DNA from: Sphingomonas jinjuensis
Lineage (GTDB): Bacteria; Pseudomonadota; Alphaproteobacteria; Sphingomonadales; Sphingomonadaceae
Direction of reading: 5' to 3'
NCBI RefSeq assembly: GCF_014197105.1
Contig: NZ_JACIEV010000001.1
Location: 310,001 to 374,000, forward strand
Length of the DNA: 64,000 bases
The translations under genes and the position numbers were made by a program. The first letter of the stretch is position 1, and each line of letters starts with the position of its first letter. The notes under the pieces were generated by a model that had not been told where the DNA came from, searched no databases, and worked only from the letters and a program-made list of their open reading frames with translations. This document shows, in pieces, positions 54,096 to 62,671 of this stretch.

Positions 54096-55634
54096 CTATT
54101 TGAGCCCCACCTTCGCCGCCAACCACCGCGCCGCTGCCTCAGGCGTCTGCTTCCTCGTATCCCGGTCGACCCGATAATTCGCCTCGCGCATCACCTCGAC
54201 CGGGATTCGCCCCACCAACGGCCGCAACGCCGCCGTGAAGCGCGCGTCCGCGGCCCGCTTGGGTGAGACCAGCAGAATCGCGTCATAGCCCGGGATCGCC
54301 CCGCGCGGATCGCTCAGCACCGTCAGCCTGTCGGCCGCGATCCGCCCGTCGCTGGAGAAGGCGGAGATGACGTCGGCCGCACCGCTCTCCAGTGCGCGGT
54401 ACATGAAGGTCGGGCTGTACGGCGCCGTCCTGGCGAAGCGCAGCGGATAGGCCCGCCGTACCGCCGCCCATTCCGGCCGGTCGAGGAATTCCAGATCGCT
54501 GCCCAGCACGAGGTCCGGCGCTCGGCCGACCAAGTCGTCGAGGCTCGTCACGCCCAGCGCCGCCGCACGATCGCTCTTCATCGCAAAGGCATAGGCATTC
54601 TCGAACCCCAGCGCGCCGACCAGTCCGACGCCGCGCGTCCGCTTCGCCCAATCGCCGATCGCGGCCACCATCTCGGCCCGCGGCGGCGTGTCGGTGCGCT
54701 TTATCTCGGCCGTCCAGATCGTGCCCGCATAGTCGACATAGACGTCGACCGACCCGCTCGACAGCGCGCCGAACACCACCGCCGAACCCAGCCCGTCGCG
54801 ATATTCAACGAGATATCCCGCCTTCTCCAGCCGGTCGCCGATCAGCCGGGCAAGGATATATTGCTCGGAAAAATTCTTGGCGCCGACCACGACGGTCCGC
54901 TCGCCGCCATGACGCCACAGCGGCGCGGTCGCCAGCGCCAACCCGGCGACGAGCAGCGCCACGCCGGTCACCCACAGTCCCCGCCGCCGCCGCGTCAGCC
55001 CGCGCTCGATCAACCCGATCAGCGCATCCACCGCCAGCGCCAGCCCCGCCGCCGCGACGCAGCCCGCCAGCACCAGCGCCCACGCCTGTGTCTGCAATCC
55101 GGCGAAGATCATGTCGCCCAGGCTTGGCTGGCCCACCGTCGTCGACAGCGTCGCCGCGCCGATCGTCCACACCGCCGCGGTGCGGATGCCGGCGACGACG
55201 ACCGGCAACGCCAGCGGCGCCTCGATTAGCCGCAGCTTCTGCGCCGCCGTCATCCCCACCGCATCCGCCGCCTCGCGCACCGCCGGATCGATCCCGCCCA
55301 GACCGGCGACGCCGTTGCGCAGGATTGGCAGCACCGCATAGAGCGTCAGCGCCAGCAGCGCCGGCAGGAATCCCAGCGCCGGTATTCCCCCACCGACCAG
55401 TCCCGACAGCCACAGCAGCAGCGGATAGAAGAGCGCGAGCAGTGCGAGCCCCGGCACCGTCTGGACCAGGCTCGCCGCGCCCAGCGCGACCCGCGCCACC
55501 CCCGGCCGCCGCGCCGACCACACCGCCAGCGGCAGGCTGATCGTCATCCCCAGCAGCAACGCCGCGCCGGCCAGCAGGACATGCTGCGCCAGCAGCGGCG
55601 GCACCCGCCCCATCGCGTCGAAGAACGCGCTCAC
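54096..55634 (-). CDS. Fused osmoprotectant ABC transporter permease and substrate-binding protein
   Basis: 512 residues. The N-terminal half is a permease of the ProW/OpuC type with about six membrane segments (LAGAALLLGMTISLPLAVW, then AVREAADAVGMTAAQKLRLIEAPLALPVVVAGIRTA as the EAA-like loop). The C-terminal half (from about residue 245) is an OpuAC-type substrate-binding domain (VVVGAKNFSEQYILARLIGDRLE, VDVYVDYAGTIW, FDRPEWAAV-like region). Compatible solutes such as glycine betaine or choline are the likely cargo. The start overlaps the stop of the ATPase gene (ATGA). Confidence 0.9.
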   Translation of the reverse strand: MSAFFDAMGRVPPLLAQHVLLAGAALLLGMTISLPLAVWSARRPGVARVALGAASLVQTVPGLALLALFYPLLLWLSGLVGGGIPALGFLPALLALTLYAVLPILRNGVAGLGGIDPAVREAADAVGMTAAQKLRLIEAPLALPVVVAGIRTAAVWTIGAATLSTTVGQPSLGDMIFAGLQTQAWALVLAGCVAAAGLALAVDALIGLIERGLTRRRRGLWVTGVALLVAGLALATAPLWRHGGERTVVVGAKNFSEQYILARLIGDRLEKAGYLVEYRDGLGSAVVFGALSSGSVDVYVDYAGTIWTAEIKRTDTPPRAEMVAAIGDWAKRTRGVGLVGALGFENAYAFAMKSDRAAALGVTSLDDLVGRAPDLVLGSDLEFLDRPEWAAVRRAYPLRFARTAPYSPTFMYRALESGAADVISAFSSDGRIAADRLTVLSDPRGAIPGYDAILLVSPKRAADARFTAALRPLVGRIPVEVMREANYRVDRDTRKQTPEAAARWLAAKVGLK

Positions 55635-56386
55635 CCGCCGTGCTCCAGTGCGCGCAGCCGCTCGGCCTGATGCCGCGGCACCGCCATCAGCGACTGCGCC
55701 GCCTCACCACCGCCGCCATTGGCCAGGTCGCGCGGGCTCGCATCGCCGACGATCCGCCCGGCCTGCATCACCAGCACCCGCGTTGCGAGCAGCAGCGCCT
55801 CGGCCATGTCATGCGTCACCAGGATCGTCGTCAGCCCCAACCGCTCGTGCAGCGCGCGTATTTCCTGCCCCAGCGTATCGCGCGTCACCGGATCGAGCGC
55901 GCCGAACGCCTCGTCGAGCAGCAGCACGCCAGGCTTCGGCGCCAGCGCGCGGGCGATGCCGACGCGCTGCTGCTGACCGCCCGACAGCGCCGAGGGATAG
56001 CGATCCGCCATGGCGCGCGGCAGCGCCACCAGGTCGAGCAATGCCGCCACGTCCGCGTCCCGCCCGGCGATCCGCGCCCCGATCGCGACATTCTCTGCCA
56101 CCGTCAGGTGCGGGAACAGCCCGATGCCCTGAAAGACATAGCCGATCCCGCGCCGCAGCAGCGGCGCCGGCCCCTCGGCGACATCGCTGCCGTCGATCAG
56201 CACGCGGCCCGCATCGGGCTCGACCAGCCGGTTGATCGTCTTGAGCAGCGTCGACTTGCCCGATCCCGACGTGCCGACCAGCGCCACCAGGCTGCCGCCT
56301 TCGATCGCGACCGAGACGTCGTCGACCACCGCCGTCCCGCCGAACCGCTTGGTCACGCCATCGAAGACAAGCGATTGTGCTGGCAT
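55631..56386 (-). CDS. Osmoprotectant ABC transporter ATP-binding protein
   Basis: 251 residues, the ATPase of the transporter. Walker A is VGTSGSGKST near residue 38, the signature is LSGGQQQRVGIARAL, Walker B is GVLLLDEAFGALDP and the switch is VTHDMAEAL. The C-terminus lacks the CBS pair found in many OpuCA proteins, so regulation by ionic strength through CBS domains is not expected. It is upstream of and coupled to the fused permease gene. Confidence 0.92.
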   Translation of the reverse strand: MPAQSLVFDGVTKRFGGTAVVDDVSVAIEGGSLVALVGTSGSGKSTLLKTINRLVEPDAGRVLIDGSDVAEGPAPLLRRGIGYVFQGIGLFPHLTVAENVAIGARIAGRDADVAALLDLVALPRAMADRYPSALSGGQQQRVGIARALAPKPGVLLLDEAFGALDPVTRDTLGQEIRALHERLGLTTILVTHDMAEALLLATRVLVMQAGRIVGDASPRDLANGGGGEAAQSLMAVPRHQAERLRALEHGG

Positions 56387-56443
56387 CGCCTGGCGTGATG
56401 CGGGATGCTCCGGCCAAGGTCAAACCAGGAGAGGCGTGACAGC

Positions 56444-57235
56444 ATGAGCGAGATCCGCTCGATCTTCATCACCGGCGGGGCATCGGGGATCGGCCGCGCG
56501 ACCGCACGGCTGTTCGCGCAGCGCGGCTGGCGGGTCGGGATCGCCGACGTCAACGATGCCGGCCTGGCCGAGACGATGGCGCTGCTCGGCGGCGGCATGG
56601 CGCAACGCTACCACCTCGACGTGCGCGACCGCGAGGCGTGGAACGAGGCGCTGTCCGCCTTCGTCGAGGCGAGCGGCGGACGGCTCGACGTCCTGTTCAA
56701 CAACGCCGGGATCGGCACCGGCGGGCCGCTCGCCGACACCAGCTTCGACGATGTCGACCGCACCATCGCGGTCAATTTCACCGGCGTCGTCAACGGCGCG
56801 AAGCTTGCCTATCCCTATCTCGCCCGCACGCCGGGATCGTGCCTGCTCAACACCGCCTCGGCATCGGCGATCTATGGCTCGTCGGGGCTCGCCACCTATT
56901 CCGCGACCAAGTTCGCGGTCCGCGCGCTGACCGAGGCGCTCGACGGCGAATGGCATGCCGCGGGCATCCGCGTCCGCGATCTAGTGCCCAGCTTTATCGA
57001 GACACCATTGCTGGATGGCGTGTCGGCGAACAGCAACCGCAGCATCCGCGAGACGGTGACCGCCGCGGGGCTCGAGCTGACCCCGGTCGAGGCGGTGGCG
57101 GAGGCCGCCTGGGCCGCAGTCCACGGCACGCGCCTGCACACCTATGTCGGCAAGACGGCGCATCGGCTGGCCTTTGCCGCGCGCTGGATGCCCGGCTCGC
57201 TGCGCAAGCGAATGAAGCGAACATTGGGCGGTTAA
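56444..57235 (+). CDS. Short-chain dehydrogenase/reductase (SDR)
   Basis: A 263-residue classical SDR. The cofactor-binding motif is TGGASGIG near residue 8, NNAG follows near residue 85, the catalytic Ser lies in NTASASAIYGSSG and the YxxxK pair is in YSATK. A basic tail (LRKRMKRTLGG) may be membrane-associated. The start follows CCAGGAGAGG. Substrate is unknown. It is divergent from the osmoprotectant transporter. Confidence 0.9.
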   Translation: MSEIRSIFITGGASGIGRATARLFAQRGWRVGIADVNDAGLAETMALLGGGMAQRYHLDVRDREAWNEALSAFVEASGGRLDVLFNNAGIGTGGPLADTSFDDVDRTIAVNFTGVVNGAKLAYPYLARTPGSCLLNTASASAIYGSSGLATYSATKFAVRALTEALDGEWHAAGIRVRDLVPSFIETPLLDGVSANSNRSIRETVTAAGLELTPVEAVAEAAWAAVHGTRLHTYVGKTAHRLAFAARWMPGSLRKRMKRTLGG

Positions 57236-57273
57236 GTTACGTTTTCGCAACGACATTATCGTCAACAGCGACG

Positions 57274-57281
57274 TTAACCAT
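57274..57281 (+). promoter_or_regulatory. TTAACCAT motif (possible CtrA half-site)
   Basis: TTAACCAT lies about 55 bases before the Sel1-like gene. It equals a half-site form of the alphaproteobacterial CtrA motif. One 8-mer is weak evidence on its own. Confidence 0.25.
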
Positions 57282-57335
57282 TTATCAGGCCGAATCACTG
57301 CATGCAGAGGTCATGGATATGCGGGATGAGATTCC

Positions 57336-57632
57336 ATGGCCAACAGCAGCAAGAGTGCCCAGTTCCTGATCGAAAGCCGGATGCGCGATGCCGCGCACGG
57401 CTCGACCGACGCCCTGTATGATCTGGGCGTCTGCTATTCGACCGGCAGCAGCGGCGTCGGTATCGACCTGATCGAAGCGCATAAATGGTTCAACCTTGCC
57501 GCGGTCGCGGGGTCCGAAGAGGCTCACCACTGCCGCGCCGAGATCGCCGATGAGATGACCGCGCGCGAAATCGCCACCGCCCAGGCCGCGGCCCGCGCCT
57601 GGCTCGGCTCGACCCAGCGCCGCGCGGCCTGA
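57336..57632 (+). CDS. Sel1-like repeat small protein
   Basis: A 98-residue protein with one to two Sel1-like (TPR-like) repeats: GSTDALYDLGVCYSTG and DLIEAHKWFNLAAVAGSEEAH. It has no signal peptide and ends in a basic tail. Such proteins are adaptors, often for signalling or envelope stress; no partner is evident here. A TTAACCAT motif lies upstream. Confidence 0.82.
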   Translation: MANSSKSAQFLIESRMRDAAHGSTDALYDLGVCYSTGSSGVGIDLIEAHKWFNLAAVAGSEEAHHCRAEIADEMTAREIATAQAAARAWLGSTQRRAA

Positions 57633-57641
57633 TCCACAGCA

Positions 57642-57728
57642 AGCGTCATCCTGAACTCGTTTCAGGATCTCCTTCGACCGGGCGAAACGCCTGCGGCGAG
57701 GAGATGCTGAACCAAGTTCAGCATGACG
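57642..57728. repeat. Inverted-repeat element, family R2
   Basis: The left arm CGTCATCCTGAACTCGTTTC and right arm GAACCAAGTTCAGCATGACG pair imperfectly. It lies between the convergent Sel1-like and M28 peptidase genes. Confidence 0.78.
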
Positions 57729-57753
57729 GTGACGGAAACGAAGCGTCGGCCGG

Positions 57754-59373
57754 CTACTTCCCCATCGGGCCCTTGTACAACGTCCCGAAATAATCCCCCC
57801 GGTTCCACAGCGGCCGGGTCGGCGCATCGGCGATCGCGCGCGCGATGCGATAGTTGACGTCGACGAAGCGCGGCCCCTGGCTCCAATCGATCGGCTGCGA
57901 CAGGTCGTCCGACGGGCGGTGATAGTTCTTCGCCATGAACGTCTCGACCGCTGCCTTGCCCGGCCCCTTCTGCCCCGGCCACAGGAACACCGACGGGATT
58001 CCCTTCTGCACGAAGCGGAAATGGTCGGAGCGCACGAAGATGCCCTCCTGCGGCATCGGATCGGGAGAAAGCGACACCCCCGCGCTCGCCACCGCATCGC
58101 GCACGATCGGCCCCAGCGTCGATCGCTCGGCGCCGAACACGATCATGTCCTCGAAGCGATAGGTCAGGATCGGCATGTCGAGATTGACGTCGGCGACGAT
58201 GCTCTTCAGCGGCACCGTCGGGTTGTTGGTGAAATAGTCGGATCCGACCAGGCCCTTCTCCTCGCCCGTCACCGCCAGGAACATCACGGTCCGCTTCGGC
58301 TTCTCGCCGCTCGCGGTGAAGCGCTTGGCTTCCTCGATCAGGCTGGCGATGCCGATCGCGTTGTCGAGCGCGCCGTTGTTGATCCGATCGCCCTCGCCGG
58401 CGCGGCTGACGCCGATATGGTCGAGGTGTGCGGACAGGATCACCACGTCCTTTGCCAACGCCGGGTCGCTGCCGGGGATCATGCCGACGACGTTGCTGCT
58501 CGCCGCCGGTGTGAAGCGCGTTCGCGTCACCGCGGTCAGTCGTCCCATCAGCGGCTGGCTGCGCAGCTGTGGCACCGGCTTCGCCAGCTCGGCGACCACC
58601 GCCGACCACGGCATCCGGGCCCCCGCGAACAGCTTGGCCGCTCCCGCCTGGCTGATCGTGCCGAGGTTGGGCGCACCGGTCAGCTGGCCGACCCCCGCCT
58701 TCGTCGCCCAGGTCATCCGCGGCGCGTCGTAGAATTGCGCCATGCGCGCGATGCCCGACGGGCGCCCCGCGCGTGGCGTCTCGATCGTGACCACGCCGAC
58801 CGCGCCGCGCTGCATCGCCGTCGTCGCCTTGGTCCCGCCCGACTGGAAGAACGCACGCTCCTCGCCGCCGAAGCGCGCCGGTGCCCCGCCGACATAGGCG
58901 ACGATCTTGCCGCGCACGTCGACGCCCTTGTAGTCGTCGTGGCCATATTGCGGCGCGAGGATGCCGTAGCCGACGAAGACGACGGGCGCCGACAGCTTGG
59001 TCTCCGCCGCCCCGGCGTTGGGCGACGGCACGAAATCCTCGCCGAACACTAAAGGCTGCGGCTGGCTGCCGCGCGGGGTCCACACGACATCGCCCTTGTC
59101 CGCCGCCTGATAGCTGACGAGCGGCACCTTCTGCAGATAACCGCCGTCGTCGCCGCCCGGCTTCAGCCCCGCCGCAAAGAACTGCGCTGCGACATATTGC
59201 GCGGCGATGTCGAATTCGGGGCTGCCCGCCTCGCGCCCCTTCATCGCGTCCGAGGCGAGGAACATGACATGCGCCTTCATCGCCGCCTGGTCGGCGGGCA
59301 GCGGCCGGTCCTCGGCGGCGAACGAGGCGGTGGAAGCGAGAACGAGCGCGAGCGCGCTCAGCGTGCGGATCAT
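57754..59373 (-). CDS. M28 family exported metallopeptidase
   Basis: A 539-residue zinc aminopeptidase-type enzyme with a signal peptide ending SFAAE. A PA-like insert domain (about residues 130-300: GYGILAPQYGHDDYKGVDVRGKIVAY) precedes the catalytic part. Metal ligands are visible in ILSAHLDHIG, NNGALDNAIG, TGEEKGLVGS and DVNLDMP. The C-terminal YHRPSDD supplies the last histidine. The start is MIRTLSALAL at 59373; the very long upstream frame is antisense to pepN. Confidence 0.92.
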   Translation of the reverse strand: MIRTLSALALVLASTASFAAEDRPLPADQAAMKAHVMFLASDAMKGREAGSPEFDIAAQYVAAQFFAAGLKPGGDDGGYLQKVPLVSYQAADKGDVVWTPRGSQPQPLVFGEDFVPSPNAGAAETKLSAPVVFVGYGILAPQYGHDDYKGVDVRGKIVAYVGGAPARFGGEERAFFQSGGTKATTAMQRGAVGVVTIETPRAGRPSGIARMAQFYDAPRMTWATKAGVGQLTGAPNLGTISQAGAAKLFAGARMPWSAVVAELAKPVPQLRSQPLMGRLTAVTRTRFTPAASSNVVGMIPGSDPALAKDVVILSAHLDHIGVSRAGEGDRINNGALDNAIGIASLIEEAKRFTASGEKPKRTVMFLAVTGEEKGLVGSDYFTNNPTVPLKSIVADVNLDMPILTYRFEDMIVFGAERSTLGPIVRDAVASAGVSLSPDPMPQEGIFVRSDHFRFVQKGIPSVFLWPGQKGPGKAAVETFMAKNYHRPSDDLSQPIDWSQGPRFVDVNYRIARAIADAPTRPLWNRGDYFGTLYKGPMGK

Positions 59374-59481
59374 GGGGCTTGGTCTCTCCTGTGTATCGTT
59401 CGGGTAGCACAGGAGAAGCCCATCCGCGCAAGCCCCTCCGTCATCCTTCCGCTCTTCCGCTTGCGTACCTATAGAGAAGGG

Positions 59482-62076
59482 ATGCTCGACGCCCTGCACG
59501 CCATCGCCCAGCCGGCCGCCATCCGCCGTGCCGACTATCGGCCGCCCGCCTGGGCCGTGCCCGACATCGCGCTCGATTTCGATCTCGATCCCGCCGCGAC
59601 GATCGTCACGGCGCGGCTGACCGTCGCCCGCAACGGCGTGGCCGACGAACCGCTGCGCCTCGACGGCGAGGCGCTGGAGCTGCTGACGGTCAGCGTCGAC
59701 GGCATCGCGATCGACGATTGGCGGATGGAGGGCGATCAACTCGTCATCGATCTGCCCGGCGACGCCCACACGATCGAGACGAAGGTCCGCATCGCCCCCG
59801 ATCGCAACACCCAGCTGATGGGCCTCTATGCCAGCGGCGGGAACCTCTGCACTCAGTGCGAGGCCGAGGGCTTCCGCCGCATCACCTTCTTCCCCGATCG
59901 GCCCGATGTGCTGTCGCGTTACCTCGTCCGCCTGACCGCCGACAAGGCGCGCTTCCCCGTGCTGCTCGCCAATGGCGATCCGATCGCGGCGGGCGATGCC
60001 GGCGACGGTCGCCATTGGGCCGAATGGCGCGATCCCTTTCCCAAGCCATCCTATCTCTTCGCGCTCGTCGCCGGCGACCTTGCGGTCAATCGCGGCGAGT
60101 TCGTCACCCGCTCGGGTCGCACCGTCCAGCTCGGCATCTGGGTGCGCCAGGCCGACATCGCGCGCACCGAGCACGCCCTCCACGCGCTCAAGCTGTCGAT
60201 GGCCTGGGACGAGCAGGTCTATGGGCGCGAATACGACCTCAACGTGTTCAACATCGTCGCCGTCGATGATTTCAACTTCGGTGCGATGGAGAACAAGGGG
60301 CTGAACATCTTCAACAGCCGCTACATCCTCGCCGATCCCGACACCGCGACCGATTATGACTACGACGCGATCGCCGCCGTCGTCGCGCACGAATATTTCC
60401 ACAACTGGTCGGGGAACCGGATCACCTGCCGCGACTGGTTCCAGCTGAGCCTGAAGGAAGGCTTCACCGTCTATCGCGATCAGGGGTTCTCCGCCGATCA
60501 GGGCTCGGCCGCGGTCAAGCGGATCGAGGACGTCCGGGGCCTGCGTGCCGCCCAGTTCCCCGAGGATGCGGGACCGCTCGCGCATCCGGTGCGCCCCGAC
60601 AGCTATATCGAGATCAGCAACTTCTACACCGCGACCATCTACAACAAGGGCGCCGAGCTGATCCGTATGATGGCGACGATCCTCGGCCCGCAGGCCTTCC
60701 GCGCCGCGACCGACCTTTATTTCGAGCGCTTCGACGGCACCGCCGCGACCTGCGAGGATTTCGTCGCGTGCATGGAGGAGGCGAGCGGCATCGACCTCGG
60801 CCAGTTCCGCCGCTGGTATTCGCAGGCCGGCACCTCGCGCGTCGCCGCCAGCATCGCGCATGACGCGGGCGAGGGCCGCGCCACGATCCGCCTCGCCCAG
60901 CACCAGCCGCCGACCCCCGGCCAGCCCGAGAAGGCGGCGATGGTCATCCCGCTCAAGCTGCGCCTGTTCGGTGCCGAGACCGGCCGCGCGCTGACCGACG
61001 AGCAGCTGTTCCTGCTCAAGGACCCTGCCGCGACGATCGTCGTCGACGACGTGACCGAGCGCCCCGTGCTGTCGATCAACCGCGGTTTCTCCGCCCCCGT
61101 CGTGATCGACAGCGACCGCAGCGCCGCCGACCTCGCCTTCCTCGCCCGCCACGACGACGATCCCTTCGCCCGCTATGAAGCGATGCAACAGTTGATGCTC
61201 GACACGCTCGTCGCCGCCGCGATCGAGGGGCGCGCCGATCACGACGCCGTGGTCGACGCCGTCGCCGACACGCTCGCCAACCCCGATCTCGACCCCGCCT
61301 TCGTCGCCGAAGCCGTGCTGCTGCCGTCGGAGGCATTCATCGGCGACCAGCTCGCGATCGTCGATCCCGACGCGGTGTTCCACGCCCGCGAAGCACTACG
61401 CCGTGATCTCGGCAAGCGACTCGCCGACCAGTGGCGCAGCGCCTATGCGGCGGCGCCCGATGGGCCGTATGCCTACACGCCGGCGGCGAAGGGCCACCGC
61501 CGTCTGCGCGCCGTCGCGCTCGGCTATATCGCGGCGAGCGGTGCGGCCGATGCCGCCGGCCTCGCCTTCTCGCTGTTCGAGTCCGCCGACAATATGACCG
61601 ATCGCCAGGGCGCGCTGTCGGCGCTGGCGAACGGCGACGCGGGCGAGCGCGAGGCGGCGCTCGACATCTTCTACAACCGCTACGCCGACAACGGTCTCGT
61701 CCTCGACAAGTGGTTCCAGACCCAGGCGCTGTCGTCGCGCGACGACACCGGCGACGTCGTCCGCCAGCTCGCGGAGCATCCCGACTTCACCCTCGCCAAC
61801 CCCAACCGCGCGCGCAGCCTGCTCGGCGCGTTCGGCGCCAACCAGCGCGCCTTCAACGCCGCCGACGGCAGCGGCTATCGCTTCCTCGCCGACCAGCTGA
61901 TCGCGCTCGACAAGCTCAATCCGCAGACCGCGGCCAAGCTGATGCCGCCGCTCGGCCGCTGGCGCCGCTTCGACCCCAACCGCGCCGCGCTGATGCGCGC
62001 CGAGCTGGAACGGATCGTCGCGACGCCGGGCCTGTCGAAGGACTTGTTCGAACAGGCATCGAAGAGTCTGGATTAG
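59482..62076 (+). CDS. pepN: Aminopeptidase N (M1 family)
   Basis: An 864-residue cytosolic zinc aminopeptidase. The substrate-anchoring GAMEN motif is at residues 267-271, and the zinc site HEYFHNWSGNR starts at His303 (ligands His303, His307 and the Glu in LKEGFTVYRDQ). The C-terminal helical region matches the long proteobacterial PepN (FGANQRAFNAADGSGYRF, LMPPLGRWRRFDPNRAALMR). The start ATG 59482 follows AGAGAAGGG. It is divergent from the M28 gene. Confidence 0.96.
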   Translation: MLDALHAIAQPAAIRRADYRPPAWAVPDIALDFDLDPAATIVTARLTVARNGVADEPLRLDGEALELLTVSVDGIAIDDWRMEGDQLVIDLPGDAHTIETKVRIAPDRNTQLMGLYASGGNLCTQCEAEGFRRITFFPDRPDVLSRYLVRLTADKARFPVLLANGDPIAAGDAGDGRHWAEWRDPFPKPSYLFALVAGDLAVNRGEFVTRSGRTVQLGIWVRQADIARTEHALHALKLSMAWDEQVYGREYDLNVFNIVAVDDFNFGAMENKGLNIFNSRYILADPDTATDYDYDAIAAVVAHEYFHNWSGNRITCRDWFQLSLKEGFTVYRDQGFSADQGSAAVKRIEDVRGLRAAQFPEDAGPLAHPVRPDSYIEISNFYTATIYNKGAELIRMMATILGPQAFRAATDLYFERFDGTAATCEDFVACMEEASGIDLGQFRRWYSQAGTSRVAASIAHDAGEGRATIRLAQHQPPTPGQPEKAAMVIPLKLRLFGAETGRALTDEQLFLLKDPAATIVVDDVTERPVLSINRGFSAPVVIDSDRSAADLAFLARHDDDPFARYEAMQQLMLDTLVAAAIEGRADHDAVVDAVADTLANPDLDPAFVAEAVLLPSEAFIGDQLAIVDPDAVFHAREALRRDLGKRLADQWRSAYAAAPDGPYAYTPAAKGHRRLRAVALGYIAASGAADAAGLAFSLFESADNMTDRQGALSALANGDAGEREAALDIFYNRYADNGLVLDKWFQTQALSSRDDTGDVVRQLAEHPDFTLANPNRARSLLGAFGANQRAFNAADGSGYRFLADQLIALDKLNPQTAAKLMPPLGRWRRFDPNRAALMRAELERIVATPGLSKDLFEQASKSLD

Positions 62077-62097
62077 CCAGAGACCGACACCCCCAAT

Positions 62098-62180
62098 CCG
62101 TTCGTCCTGAGCGAAGTCGAAGGACATGCCCCGGGCGACCCGGTCGTTACATGTGCTTCGACTTCGCTCAGCACGAACGG
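62098..62180. repeat. Inverted-repeat element, family R1, short variant
   Basis: The arms CCGTTCGTCCTGAGCGAAGT and CTTCGCTCAGCACGAACGG are nearly exact inverses. It lies after pepN and before the convergent lipoprotein gene. The length is about 83 bp. Confidence 0.85.
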
Positions 62181-62189
62181 GTTCAGCTA

Positions 62190-62546
62190 TTACCCCGCGG
62201 CCGGCGTCGTCCCCGCCGCGGTCACCGTCGCGACGCCCTCGGCGCCCAGCACGACCAGCCACGTCGTCCGCTCGTCGCACACCGCGGTCCAGGCGGGGCG
62301 GCCGCCCACATCGGCCTGCTTCTGCGACGATGTCACCTGCTGGCAGTCGCGTCCCGCATCGCGCACGGCGCGGAACAACAGGCCGTTGAGCTGCTGCGGC
62401 GTCAGCGACGCGATGCGCTTGGCGAATTCGGCGTCGGGCTTTCCCGCCGCTGCCGCCGCGATGCTGTTGCCCTGGTCGGCGACGGGTTCGCCACACGCCG
62501 CCAGCGACAACGCACATGCACAAAGAAGAGCGGCACGCATCGTCAT
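62190..62546 (-). CDS. Small lipoprotein of unknown function
   Basis: 118 residues with a lipobox (LSLAAC, Cys near residue 18). The mature part is short, with one predicted mixed domain (LTPQQLNGLLFRAVRDAGRDC, then PAWTAVCDERTTWLVVLG) and two cysteines that could pair. The start MTMRAAL at 62546 is supported by a strong AGGAGGA site. I do not recognise the family. Confidence 0.7.
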   Translation of the reverse strand: MTMRAALLCACALSLAACGEPVADQGNSIAAAAAGKPDAEFAKRIASLTPQQLNGLLFRAVRDAGRDCQQVTSSQKQADVGGRPAWTAVCDERTTWLVVLGAEGVATVTAAGTTPAAG

Positions 62547-62671
62547 GACTTCCTCCTGTTCGGTCGCATCGGATCGACAATTCGTCTGTAGACCAATCGT
62601 TGCGCGGCCGTGACTAGAATTCATCTGGCGCGCTTGCGTCGCTGTACTAAGCTGCGCGGCGAAGGATGGAT

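Noticed and set aside
59374..61383. Upstream extension of the M28 peptidase frame to 61383
   Set aside because: This part is antisense to pepN; the peptidase has a clear signal peptide start at 59373.
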